In this document: positions 36,070 through 43,658 of the stretch, piece by piece
Layout: every line of letters begins with the position of its first letter
Position numbering within the stretch: position 1 is the stretch's first letter
Assembly (NCBI RefSeq): GCF_014207565.1
Contig: NZ_JACHGJ010000002.1
Coordinates: 868,001-932,000 of the forward strand
DNA from: Spirochaeta isovalerica
GTDB lineage: Bacteria; Spirochaetota; Spirochaetia; DSM-2461
DNA length: 64,000 nucleotides
Direction of reading: 5' to 3'
The notes under the pieces: generated by a model
The model's database searches: none
The model's input: the letters and a program-made list of their open reading frames with translations, nothing else
What the model was told of the DNA's origin: nothing
Position numbers and translations under genes: made by a program

Positions 36070-37322
36070 AATTTCCCCCTGACAGCCATGCGCAGCCTTC
36101 CCTTGTTCAGCTGGATCAGCTTTTCCATACTGTGCTTCATGTTCCAGTTGAGCACGGTAATGCCCGATCTCTCAAGGTCTTTCAATAGCATATTCCTTTG
36201 TATTGAAGCGATCTCCCGTGTTAATGGATCATATGAGTCTGTAGTCCGGGATAGGCAGTCGGGAGAGATCACTATTATCGCATATCCCCGACCTCTGAGC
36301 CGTTTGAGAAATTCCAGGTCGCTATCCAGCAGAGGGCTGATGAATATAAGCTGAGATCTTTCAGGAAAAAGGTTGGTCGGAAGATTTTTCAAAGTTTTGA
36401 AAACATGATGGTTTCCTGTTGTTACCGAAGAGAGTGCCCGACGGATTCTCTCCTGCTGCATTTTCCCGTATCCCGGCATGGTCCAATCGAGAAAACGACC
36501 GTAAATCATCAGTCCCACTCTGTTCTGAAGGCTCAGAAGAATCCCGCTCAGCGCTGCAGCGGCATCGATAGTCTCTTCGATATAAGTGTTGATACCGTAC
36601 TGATAGTAAGCATCGTTTCGCGCATCCAGAATGATGCCGATATCGGAAACCCTTTCCTGTTCGAACTCCCGGGTTATCAGTTTGTCGGGATTTTTCGCAA
36701 CGCCATTCCAGTGGATATGGCGAAGAGGGTCTCCCGGTCTGTATTCTCTCACGTCGTGAAAATAAACCCCGTCTCCCCCCTGGCCCGAAGGATTAAGGCC
36801 GGCAAAGACAAGCGTTTTTCTCACATTGATAGGCAAGGAACTCAAATGTCCGGTAGTAGCCATGGTAATGATTTCGCTTTCCTTTTCGATTTCATATTCG
36901 CTTTTTTCGAGTCCCATTGCATTCCATACAGTTATTCTCACAGCTGCAAAGCGGTGCCGACCTCTCCCTGAGCGGATCCGGTATTTCATAGCAGCCGATT
37001 CCCCGGCTTTCAGTTTGGTAAAAAGATTTGTATCGCCTTCAGTAAGCGCGAGACCGGCAGGCAGTTGTTCTACAATGCGGATCCTGGCCGCCTTCTTCCC
37101 CCGATTCCTCACCGTCAGAATGATATCAGTTTCCCCGTCGCGGATAAGGCGTTTTTCCTTAATATCCCTCTCGACTTCAAAAGGGCAGAATTCCGGAGTA
37201 TCTTTTCTGATAAACCTCCAGAGGAGAGGGAGCATAAGGTAGAGCGGAAAAGAGGTCCGGGTCATCAGCGAGGCGATTAAGAGAATAGAGGCTGTCAGAA
37301 CCAGGGAATAATAGCGGCTCAA
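36066..37322 (-). CDS. DUF58 domain protein
   Basis: This 418-residue protein has two N-terminal membrane helices, a middle domain with beta-rich DGETDIILTVRNRG, and the DUF58 signature YFHDVREYRPGDPLRHIHWNGVAKNPDKLITREFEQE, followed by a von-Willebrand-factor-A-like fold (IGIILDARND...). DUF58 proteins nearly always accompany MoxR ATPases, as here, and are thought to be their clients in maturing periplasmic or redox proteins. The start is TTG at 37322 with AAGGT upstream. Confidence 0.9.
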   Translation of the reverse strand: MSRYYSLVLTASILLIASLMTRTSFPLYLMLPLLWRFIRKDTPEFCPFEVERDIKEKRLIRDGETDIILTVRNRGKKAARIRIVEQLPAGLALTEGDTNLFTKLKAGESAAMKYRIRSGRGRHRFAAVRITVWNAMGLEKSEYEIEKESEIITMATTGHLSSLPINVRKTLVFAGLNPSGQGGDGVYFHDVREYRPGDPLRHIHWNGVAKNPDKLITREFEQERVSDIGIILDARNDAYYQYGINTYIEETIDAAAALSGILLSLQNRVGLMIYGRFLDWTMPGYGKMQQERIRRALSSVTTGNHHVFKTLKNLPTNLFPERSQLIFISPLLDSDLEFLKRLRGRGYAIIVISPDCLSRTTDSYDPLTREIASIQRNMLLKDLERSGITVLNWNMKHSMEKLIQLNKGRLRMAVRGKL

Positions 37323-37326
37323 AGTA

Positions 37327-38280
37327 CTACCTTTTTTCCAGAACCGGTACGGGTATATTCTTTCCTATGGCTGTGAGAATGTCTTCCGCCGCGTGTTTTC
37401 TCATCCAGTAATCAGGTTCAAGCATAATGCGATGGCTCAAAGCCGGAATCAGATATTTTTTTATATCGTCGGGGAGAACATAATCTCTTCCGGCGATTGC
37501 CGCATGGGACATGGCCAGTTTCATGAGAGCCAGTGATCCGCGGGGGCTTGAGCCTACCCGTATTCTCTGATCATGTCTCGTCCCGGCTATCAGTTTGACG
37601 ATATACTCTTCCAGGTCGCCATCTAGATGGACAGACTCTACAACATCTCTCATCTCTTTTAAAGCGGCGCTGTCTGTCACGGCTTCAATGGCCACCTCAT
37701 CTGTTTTCCGGATTCTCCGCCGGCTGAGGATTTCTCTTTCCTCTGCGACCGTGGGATATCCGACTGACAGCCTGACCATAAAACGATCCAGCTGCGCTTC
37801 CGGGAGGGGGAACGTTCCTTCGTACTCAACGGGATTCTGGGTCGCAATGACAATAAAGGGATCGGGGAGGGGATAGGTATCTCCTTCGATGGTCACCTGT
37901 TTTTCCTGCATGGCTTCCAACAGAGCCGACTGGGTTTTGGGAGATGCCCTGTTTATTTCGTCGGCCAGGAGGATGTTGGTAAAAACCGGCCCTTTTTTCA
38001 AATCAAAGCGGCTCTCCATCCTGTTGAATATATAACCGCCGGTGATGTCACCCGGTAGCAGATCCGGTGTAAACTGCACTCTCCGGAAGGTCAGTCCCAG
38101 AGATGAAGCCAGGCTGTTGGCGATCAGCGTCTTGGCCAGTCCTGGAAAATCTTCAAAAAGGATATGTCCCCCGCTCAGGACGGCTGCCATTAATTCTTCA
38201 AGAACTTCCCTTTTCCCGATAACGCCTTTTTCTATCTCATCGATAATAGCGGCTGTGCTGCTTTTCACATCAATCATCAT
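37327..38280 (-). CDS. MoxR-family AAA+ ATPase
   Basis: This 317-residue ATPase has Walker A-like FEDFPGLAKTLIANSLA, Walker B ILLADEINRASPKTQSALLEAM and sensor 1 VIATQNPVEYEGTFPLPEAQLDRF, with the C-terminal lid domain DDIKKYLIPALSHR. MoxR proteins act as chaperones for assembly of metal- or VWA-domain complexes. It lies four bases before the DUF58 gene and overlaps the upstream gene by four. ATG at 38280 follows GAGGGAAG. Confidence 0.93.
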   Translation of the reverse strand: MMIDVKSSTAAIIDEIEKGVIGKREVLEELMAAVLSGGHILFEDFPGLAKTLIANSLASSLGLTFRRVQFTPDLLPGDITGGYIFNRMESRFDLKKGPVFTNILLADEINRASPKTQSALLEAMQEKQVTIEGDTYPLPDPFIVIATQNPVEYEGTFPLPEAQLDRFMVRLSVGYPTVAEEREILSRRRIRKTDEVAIEAVTDSAALKEMRDVVESVHLDGDLEEYIVKLIAGTRHDQRIRVGSSPRGSLALMKLAMSHAAIAGRDYVLPDDIKKYLIPALSHRIMLEPDYWMRKHAAEDILTAIGKNIPVPVLEKR

Positions 38281-38825
38281 TCTTCCCTCATTTCTTTTAT
38301 CTTCAGATATTTAACGGCTTTTTCCAGAGATAATCTCGTCGCTGTATTGCTTTTGACTTTCATTCCATCAAACTGGCTCCTTAAAAAAGGTTTCAGCTCA
38401 TCGGGGATCTCTTTGCCGTCATATTGCTGCTTCAGTTTGTGTATATTGATTTCCGGTAATCCCTCGGATCTCCTGTAAATGTTTATAAGAAGCAGAGCGA
38501 GCTGCTGACCCGACCAGGAACTGCCTTTTTCCGTTTCTTTGATCAATCCGTCCAGCATATCGAGCTTTCCGCCGGGATATTTTCTTTTTTTTGTTCTTAT
38601 CAACTGCAGTCCCGGCAGCCGGACAGTTGTAAAAAGGAGAGAGAAAGAAATAATGACTGTGAAAATCCACCAGAGGAGCTGAGGCAGTGTGTCGATCAGT
38701 AATCCCAGCTTATAAAGCCCCAGTATGAAGGGGATGACAATCACGGCCGTCAGGTGATCCCGTGAAAACCAGGCGAGAACCAGGGCGGCTGTGAGCAGAG
38801 TGAAACCGATGAGAGTTTTTTTCAT
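38277..38825 (-). CDS. Hypothetical membrane protein of the MoxR operon
   Basis: A 182-residue protein with three N-terminal hydrophobic helices (up to about residue 70) and a charged cytoplasmic C-terminal half (KLKQQYDGKEIPDEL...). No family recognised. ATGA overlaps on both sides tie it to DUF4129 upstream and MoxR downstream. It might correspond to the membrane subunit that other MoxR operons encode in this place. Confidence 0.78.
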   Translation of the reverse strand: MKKTLIGFTLLTAALVLAWFSRDHLTAVIVIPFILGLYKLGLLIDTLPQLLWWIFTVIISFSLLFTTVRLPGLQLIRTKKRKYPGGKLDMLDGLIKETEKGSSWSGQQLALLLINIYRRSEGLPEINIHKLKQQYDGKEIPDELKPFLRSQFDGMKVKSNTATRLSLEKAVKYLKIKEMREE

Positions 38826-39745
38826 CGGTCCTCCAGCGCTTTCACCAGAGAGCGCAAACAGTTTTCAGCGCTGCTTTCCTGTTCACGGGAGAGCGGGGCT
38901 GAACCGTAGCGGACCTGTTCGAAAAGAGCCGTGAGACATCTGGTCTCTTTTGAAGGGAGTCCTTCCATTTCCAGATGCCTGCTGAACTCCTGGGGAGTCA
39001 TGGATGCCGATCGGACAATTCCCGCTTTCTCTTTTACATAGATGATCATTTCGTCATAACAGCGGAGAATGATATCGCTATAATCCGATCCTTTTTTCAT
39101 GGAATCAAGAGCATTCTCCGTCACAGTCAACAGGGTTCTGTCTTTATTCTCTTTCAGGAAATGCCGGACTTTTCTCTGAATAAAAAAAGCGGCGATAATA
39201 AAGAACGATATAATAAGGAAAGAGATAAACCATGATAATTCCCTGGATATTTCCGGAGCAATGATTTCATTTTTTTCAACCGGGCTATTGAGTTCCTCTC
39301 CCATGATATCCTCGCCCATATCGGTCACAATCATTTCTCCGTGTTTATCTTCGGATTCCTCTATGGCTGAAGAATAAAAAATGGGCAGAATCAAAATGAT
39401 GAGAGACAGACCTATAAGTGCCCGGACTATAAAAAATCTTCTGACTTTTTTTGAAACCATCAGCATAAGCGCCAGGAAGATAAGCGCGGCAATTGACAGG
39501 GGGACGGCATAGAGTGAAAATATCTTTCTGATCCCGATATTGGCATCCCGGACCAATCCGGCCTGGCTCTGAAAAATCTCATAAAATCTGGCTATGAGAT
39601 CAGAAACACCTTCCGACTGAGAAAAGGGATGGGAGGATATAGGGTGTCCGTTATGAAACTCCGGTTCCCCGATAGATGAGATAAGCAGGATGATTAAAAA
39701 AACAGACGCTCCGAAAAGCATTCCGGAGCGCGTGGAACGGCGCAT
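38822..39745 (-). CDS. DUF4129 domain membrane protein
   Basis: This 307-residue protein has an N-terminal membrane helix (about 12-28), further helices at about 82-105, 113-132 and 178-195, and a C-terminal DUF4129 domain (about 235-305; DIILRCYDEMIIYVKEKAG, MTPQEFSRHLEM). DUF4129 is often joined to transglutaminase domains and encoded with MoxR/DUF58; no transglutaminase is seen here. The ATG at 39745 is preferred over a TTG at 39751 because a promoter is placed exactly for a leaderless start there. It heads the five-gene operon. Confidence 0.87.
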   Translation of the reverse strand: MRRSTRSGMLFGASVFLIILLISSIGEPEFHNGHPISSHPFSQSEGVSDLIARFYEIFQSQAGLVRDANIGIRKIFSLYAVPLSIAALIFLALMLMVSKKVRRFFIVRALIGLSLIILILPIFYSSAIEESEDKHGEMIVTDMGEDIMGEELNSPVEKNEIIAPEISRELSWFISFLIISFFIIAAFFIQRKVRHFLKENKDRTLLTVTENALDSMKKGSDYSDIILRCYDEMIIYVKEKAGIVRSASMTPQEFSRHLEMEGLPSKETRCLTALFEQVRYGSAPLSREQESSAENCLRSLVKALEDR

Positions 39746-39751
39746 AGCCAA

Positions 39752-39780
39752 ATTGTACAGGGAAAATTCCCGAAAGACAA
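39752..39780 (-). promoter_or_regulatory. DUF4129-MoxR operon promoter, predicted leaderless transcript
   Basis: On the minus strand, TTGTCT (39780-39775), a 17-base spacer and TACAAT (39757-39752) place the transcription start on the ATG at 39745. Confidence 0.58.
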
Positions 39781-39803
39781 CAGCGCCTTTGATTCTGGAA
39801 AGA

Positions 39804-40250
39804 TTATCCGGCCATGCCGAATCGTTTAAAGTAGTCGAACCACTTCTGTTCCGGGTTCTGAATTTTCAGGAGTTCATCGAGAGATTCTTTCTCATCGACC
39901 TTTTTTTCAATAACTCTGTACATATGGAGGAGACTGGACGATTTGATATTGCCGCCGCAGTGGATGAAGATTTTCTCTCCCTCAAGACCATCGAGAATGG
40001 CGGAGAACATTTTGTAATGACGATCCCTGAGGTTCGAGCAATCCACGGGAAAATGAACATAATCCATACCCAGTCCTTCGACAAGACCACCTTCTCCGGG
40101 GAGGAAGTTGGGAGTTGACACGGGAGAAATATTGACAACAGCAGTAAATCCTTTCTCTTTCAGAAGCTTTATGCCTTCAACACTCGGCTGTGCTCCGGTT
40201 GCAAAATTTTCATCGTGATTGTAAAAACGGGGTAATTCCTTGTTATTCAT
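39804..40250 (-). CDS. Dual-specificity/tyrosine-phosphatase-fold protein with altered P-loop
   Basis: This 148-residue protein has the phosphatase fold seen in DSP-type and beta-lactamase-hydrolase-like proteins: RFYNHDENFATGAQPSVEGIKLLKEKGFTAVVNIS and then the P-loop IHCGGNIKSSSLLHMYR. The usual loop is HC-x5-R-(S/T); here the arginine position is lysine, although the nucleophilic cysteine is present. Activity may be reduced or altered. AGAGGT lies eight bases before the ATG. It is a single gene between the MoxR operon and an AT-rich region. Confidence 0.82.
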   Translation of the reverse strand: MNNKELPRFYNHDENFATGAQPSVEGIKLLKEKGFTAVVNISPVSTPNFLPGEGGLVEGLGMDYVHFPVDCSNLRDRHYKMFSAILDGLEGEKIFIHCGGNIKSSSLLHMYRVIEKKVDEKESLDELLKIQNPEQKWFDYFKRFGMAG

Positions 40251-40440
40251 ATAATAAACCTCTAATCAATAAATTCTTATCTAAATTACATCTCTATATA
40301 TAATAAAGTTCATATATAATGTAAAGTATATTTATTAAAATATTTGAAAATTATTGTCTTTAATTGAGACAGAGTTTTATCAGGATCTGCATGAGTTCCG
40401 GAAAAAATCTGTATCATAAGGTTTTCAGGCATTTCCGGTC

Positions 40441-40446
40441 TATAAT
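40441..40446 (+). promoter_or_regulatory. -10 element for the following gene, predicted leaderless
   Basis: A perfect TATAAT ends seven bases before the ATG at 40453, the distance at which transcription would begin on the start codon. The -35 region is poor. The 200 bases upstream are strongly AT-rich and contain two direct copies of ATATATAAT. Confidence 0.45.
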
Positions 40447-40452
40447 AAGCCT

Positions 40453-40911
40453 ATGAGCGATGAACATAAAAAAATGATCTCTGAGATAAGTTCGGTTTTG
40501 AAAAAGCTCGATCTGGAAAGTCTGGCCTTTATTCGGGAACAGGCCGGCGTTCTTCTCTATAATATGGAAGTCAGAGAAAGAAATAAAGAAAACCGCGAAC
40601 TGTCGCAGCAGAATGAATCCCTTATTCATAATTCTCCTGAAAAGGATCAGGCAATCTATTTCGAGCAGCTGAAAAACGGCAAATTTTTTAATCTCTGCAT
40701 CGGTAAGGAGCACATCTTCATGGATTACAAAGAGATTAAAGCTTTACTGAAAATTGCCTCGGCTGCAGAGAATCCCTCTCAAGGAGCCCTCCGTCTCTAC
40801 AACTGGTTTAAACGGGAGAGAAAAGATGTTCTGATCGATGCCCATATTGGCAGCGCTTCCCATCGGGCTCTCCTGTCTATATACAGAGAACTCCTTGATA
40901 CCTTTGATTAG
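40453..40911 (+). CDS. Hypothetical protein
   Basis: A 152-residue soluble protein with an N-terminal coiled-coil-like half (to about residue 65, rich in Glu, Lys and Asn) and a compact C-terminal half (FMDYKEIKALLKIASAAEN...GALRLYNWFKRERKDVLIDAH). I do not recognise a family. No Shine-Dalgarno sequence; the TATAAT placement fixes the start. It stands alone and ends two bases from the convergent cysteine desulfurase gene. Confidence 0.75.
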   Translation: MSDEHKKMISEISSVLKKLDLESLAFIREQAGVLLYNMEVRERNKENRELSQQNESLIHNSPEKDQAIYFEQLKNGKFFNLCIGKEHIFMDYKEIKALLKIASAAENPSQGALRLYNWFKRERKDVLIDAHIGSASHRALLSIYRELLDTFD

Positions 40912-40913
40912 AA

Positions 40914-42059
40914 TCAGATAACAGCCAGCTCTTCGACCGTCTTTCCAAGAGTTTTTAAAAACTCATCAACCTCTTCGAATGTCGTATCCCTTCCGATTGA
41001 GACCCGGACTGAAGAAAATGAAATTCTGCGGTCAAAACCCATAACTGTCAAAGCAGCTGTTTTACTTTTTTTATTTGTCGAGCAGGCGGAGCCGGTTGAA
41101 ATGGCAAAACCTTTTTCATTGAGGACTCTGGCCAGAACCTCACCGGGAACGGGAGGAAAAGAGAGGGATAGAATATAATCACAGTAATTTTCTCTCCGGG
41201 AAACTCTTTCCGGGGGAAGAATTTCACCATTCGGGATCTCAGAAACTCCTTCGAGAAGCAAATCCATCAGTTTTTTCATGGATTTATGATCCTCCTGCAG
41301 GGAAAGTTCCAGAGCTCTTGTCATGGAAGCAATTGATGCCAGGTTTTCCGTTCCCGGTCTCATTCCCCGCTCCTGTCCACCTCCCAAAAATAAAAACTCT
41401 CTATCTTTTTTCAGGAAGAGGATTCCGATTCCTCTCGGTCCGCCGAATTTATGCGCGCTGAATGACGCGCTGTCTACATTATATTTCTGAAGATCGACCG
41501 GGATTTTTCCCAGAGCCTGAACCATATCGGAATGGAAGTGGATCGGTCTTCCGTATTTTATTTCGGCCTCTCTCACAACAGCAATAAGTTCCTCTAGTGG
41601 CTGAATGACTCCGGTTTCATTATTGAGAAGCATAACAATAACCATGCGGGTTTTTTCATTAATTGCCTTAGCCAGTTTTTCAGGATGGATCAAACCGGCT
41701 TTGTCGGGGTTAAGCTGTTTCACTTTAGCGCCCATTTTAGCCATATTCTGAACCGGAAGTCCGGCAGCGGGGTGTTCCAGGCCGCAGACGATGATCTCTC
41801 CTTTGTCTCTTGTTTTTAGAAGAGAGTAGATAATCATATTATTGGATTCCGAACCGCCGGATGTGAAAATAATCTGATCGGCTTTACAGTTCAGCATTTC
41901 CGCGCATTTTTTCCGCGATTCATTGAGAAGAGCTTTTGCTTCCAGACCCGGTGCGTGGGCGGAAGAGGGGTTGCCGTATATGTTCTTCATTGTATTGGCC
42001 ATGACGTCAATGGCTTCCTGGTACGGGGGCGTTGTGGCTGCCCAGTCTAGATATATCAT
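40914..42059 (-). CDS. Cysteine desulfurase (NifS/IscS-like)
   Basis: This 381-residue class V PLP aminotransferase releases sulfur from cysteine for Fe-S clusters. Visible are the N-terminal MIYLDWAATTPP, the PLP lysine in DSASFSAHKFGGPRGIG and the mobile-loop cysteine in GSACSTNKKSK. The ATG at 42059 is preferred because the family begins there; a longer frame to 42122 would reach two bases from the divergent ArsR start. It could supply sulfur for nitrogenase, since no nifS lies in the nif operon, but it is 9 kb away and its ArsR neighbour suggests separate control. Confidence 0.9.
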   Translation of the reverse strand: MIYLDWAATTPPYQEAIDVMANTMKNIYGNPSSAHAPGLEAKALLNESRKKCAEMLNCKADQIIFTSGGSESNNMIIYSLLKTRDKGEIIVCGLEHPAAGLPVQNMAKMGAKVKQLNPDKAGLIHPEKLAKAINEKTRMVIVMLLNNETGVIQPLEELIAVVREAEIKYGRPIHFHSDMVQALGKIPVDLQKYNVDSASFSAHKFGGPRGIGILFLKKDREFLFLGGGQERGMRPGTENLASIASMTRALELSLQEDHKSMKKLMDLLLEGVSEIPNGEILPPERVSRRENYCDYILSLSFPPVPGEVLARVLNEKGFAISTGSACSTNKKSKTAALTVMGFDRRISFSSVRVSIGRDTTFEEVDEFLKTLGKTVEELAVI

Positions 42060-42065
42060 AGGTTT

Positions 42066-42094
42066 ATAATAATACCTTGAATAAAACTTGTATA
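42066..42094 (-). promoter_or_regulatory. Cysteine-desulfurase promoter, predicted leaderless transcript
   Basis: On the minus strand, TATACA (42094-42089), a 17-base spacer and TATTAT (42071-42066) put the transcription start on the ATG at 42059. Its -35 overlaps the -35 of the divergent ArsR-gene promoter. Confidence 0.55.
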
Positions 42095-42116
42095 TATCGC
42101 AATTATGATATATGAT
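42088..42116 (+). promoter_or_regulatory. ArsR-gene promoter, predicted near-leaderless transcript
   Basis: TTGTAT (42088-42093), a 17-base spacer and TATGAT (42111-42116), with the ATG at 42125. The spacer is filled by the inverted repeat described as the candidate operator. Confidence 0.58.
42092..42113. promoter_or_regulatory. Candidate ArsR-family operator shared by divergent genes
   Basis: ATATATC-N8-GATATAT is a perfect 7-8-7 inverted repeat lying between the -35 and -10 of the ArsR gene and touching the -35 of the cysteine desulfurase promoter. Dimer binding here would block both. Confidence 0.65.
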
Positions 42117-42124
42117 TTCCAATT

Positions 42125-42421
42125 ATGGAAAAATGCTGTTCAGTTGAAGAATTAGAAGATTTCGCACACAAGTTAAAAGTCTGTGGTCATCCTCTCCGTC
42201 TCCAGATCCTTTTGCTAATCGAAAGAGAAGACGCTTGTGTTTCCGACCTTTGGAAATGTCTGGAATTGCCCCAGCCTGTTATCTCTCAGCATCTGGCTGT
42301 CCTTAAAGACAGAAATATCGTAGAATCGGAAACCGACGGCAACAGAAGAATCTATAAAATTATCGACCCTTTCGTTCAGAAGATCATTCAGGGGTTTGAA
42401 GTGGATGAGATGGATAATTAA
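42125..42421 (+). CDS. ArsR-family transcriptional regulator
   Basis: This 98-residue winged-helix protein reads KLKVCGHPLRLQILLLIERE...CVSDLWKCLELPQPVISQHLAVLKDRNIVES. Helix 3 holds the LWKCLELPQP segment where classical ArsR sensors have ELCVCDL; cysteines at positions 4, 5, 19, 38 and 44 could bind metal or sense sulfur or redox state. No Shine-Dalgarno sequence. The divergent neighbour is a cysteine desulfurase and both share an operator, so it probably controls sulfur mobilisation. A bidirectional terminator follows. Confidence 0.9.
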   Translation: MEKCCSVEELEDFAHKLKVCGHPLRLQILLLIEREDACVSDLWKCLELPQPVISQHLAVLKDRNIVESETDGNRRIYKIIDPFVQKIIQGFEVDEMDN

Positions 42422-42469
42422 GCTGATTATATTCAATTAAATTTGTATGACACCCCAACTATAGGGGTA

Positions 42470-42509
42470 TAAAAAAGCATCAGGATTCAATCCCGATGCT
42501 TTTTTTTTC
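42470..42509. terminator. Bidirectional rho-independent terminator
   Basis: AAAGCATC-A-GGAT, loop TCA, ATCC-C-GATGCTTT followed by a T-run on the plus strand; the minus strand also has a T-rich tail after the same stem. It serves the ArsR gene and the convergent sugar-phosphate transferase gene. Confidence 0.88.
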
Positions 42510-42516
42510 ATCTATT

Positions 42517-43575
42517 TTATTTCTGTTTATAGTGAAGGACGATGAAAAGAATCGCAACCACTAGCCAGCTGGATAAAACCAGGAAAAAGTTATGTGAGCC
42601 GGTCGATTCGAAAATTATTATGACAATTCCCAGAATGAGACTGAGTCCGTAGACTATGGCAAGGATTGTCCTGTTTTTCATTCCCATATCAAGAAGCTTG
42701 TGATGGATATGATGGCGGTCGGGACTGAATATGTTTCTCTTCTCCCGGCTTCTTCTCCAAATGGCAGCTACCACATCAAATATCGGAATAATCAGCATTG
42801 TAATAGGAAGAACCAGAGAACTCGGACTGTCCGGGGAGGTCGCGATCGGTAACAAGGCGAGAAGAAAACCTATCAGCAGACTACCGGAATCTCCCATGAA
42901 AATTCTGGCCGGGGGAAAATTAAAGAACAAATATCCGAATAAGGCTCCCACGAGAGAGTAAGATATGATAGCGGAGATAAACTGGCCGTTAATCAGAAAA
43001 ACAAAACCGAAAATCATAGATGCGATGATCCCGATTCCCGAAGATAAACCGTCAAGACCGTCTATCATATTCAGTGCATTTGACAATCCTACGAGCCAGA
43101 GAATAGTCAAGGGTACGGAGAAAAATCCCAATTGTATTGTATAATTAATAAAGGGGATTTCAATTTGTGTAATAAGAGCTCCGGCAAGGACTGCGACGAT
43201 TGATGCCAGAACCTGTCCCACCAATTTGTAACGGGCCCTCACCTGGGCAAAGTCATCGAGAATACCAGTTGTAAATATTATGGCAATTGATAAGATCAAA
43301 AGCGGTATATTGATTTTTCCCATTACGAAGATAAAAGAATCTTTTGTCAGCATTCTGACCAGAAAGGGAGAGACGAAAGCGGAAATCATAAAGGATGTGA
43401 ATATGCCAATGCCGCCAAGCCTGGAAGTATCTTCGGTATGTATTTTCCTGTGATCTATTTCATCAAAGAGGCCGTGTCTTCTTGAAAGAAAAATCAGGAT
43501 TGGAGTCAAATATAGATTGATCAGAAAGGCAAAAGATGTGGCGATTCCAATCAGAAGAATTATTGAGTTATTCAA
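42517..43575 (-). CDS. Undecaprenyl-phosphate glycosyl-1-phosphate transferase (WecA/TagO-like)
   Basis: This 352-residue protein has about ten membrane helices, of the MraY/WecA superfamily. Family motifs are the aspartates in GILDDFAQVRARYK, the NALNMIDGLDGLSSG segment, the FMGDSGSLLIGFLLA loop and the late HHIHHKLLDMG. It would transfer a sugar-1-phosphate (often GlcNAc) to undecaprenyl phosphate, starting an envelope polysaccharide. The HIHH motif favours WecA/TagO over MraY. Start TTG at 43575 with AGAGGAC upstream. Confidence 0.91.
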   Translation of the reverse strand: MNNSIILLIGIATSFAFLINLYLTPILIFLSRRHGLFDEIDHRKIHTEDTSRLGGIGIFTSFMISAFVSPFLVRMLTKDSFIFVMGKINIPLLILSIAIIFTTGILDDFAQVRARYKLVGQVLASIVAVLAGALITQIEIPFINYTIQLGFFSVPLTILWLVGLSNALNMIDGLDGLSSGIGIIASMIFGFVFLINGQFISAIISYSLVGALFGYLFFNFPPARIFMGDSGSLLIGFLLALLPIATSPDSPSSLVLPITMLIIPIFDVVAAIWRRSREKRNIFSPDRHHIHHKLLDMGMKNRTILAIVYGLSLILGIVIIIFESTGSHNFFLVLSSWLVVAILFIVLHYKQK

Positions 43576-43658
43576 TGAGAAGTCCTCTTTTTAATTAAAA
43601 ACGATTGAGTAACTATACAACACATAAAATGATTTATCCAGTTCTGACGTAAAAGTAA

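Noticed and set aside
40914-42059. Assignment of the cysteine desulfurase as nifS
   Set aside because: It is nine kilobases from the nif genes with its own ArsR-type control; it could equally be a housekeeping enzyme.
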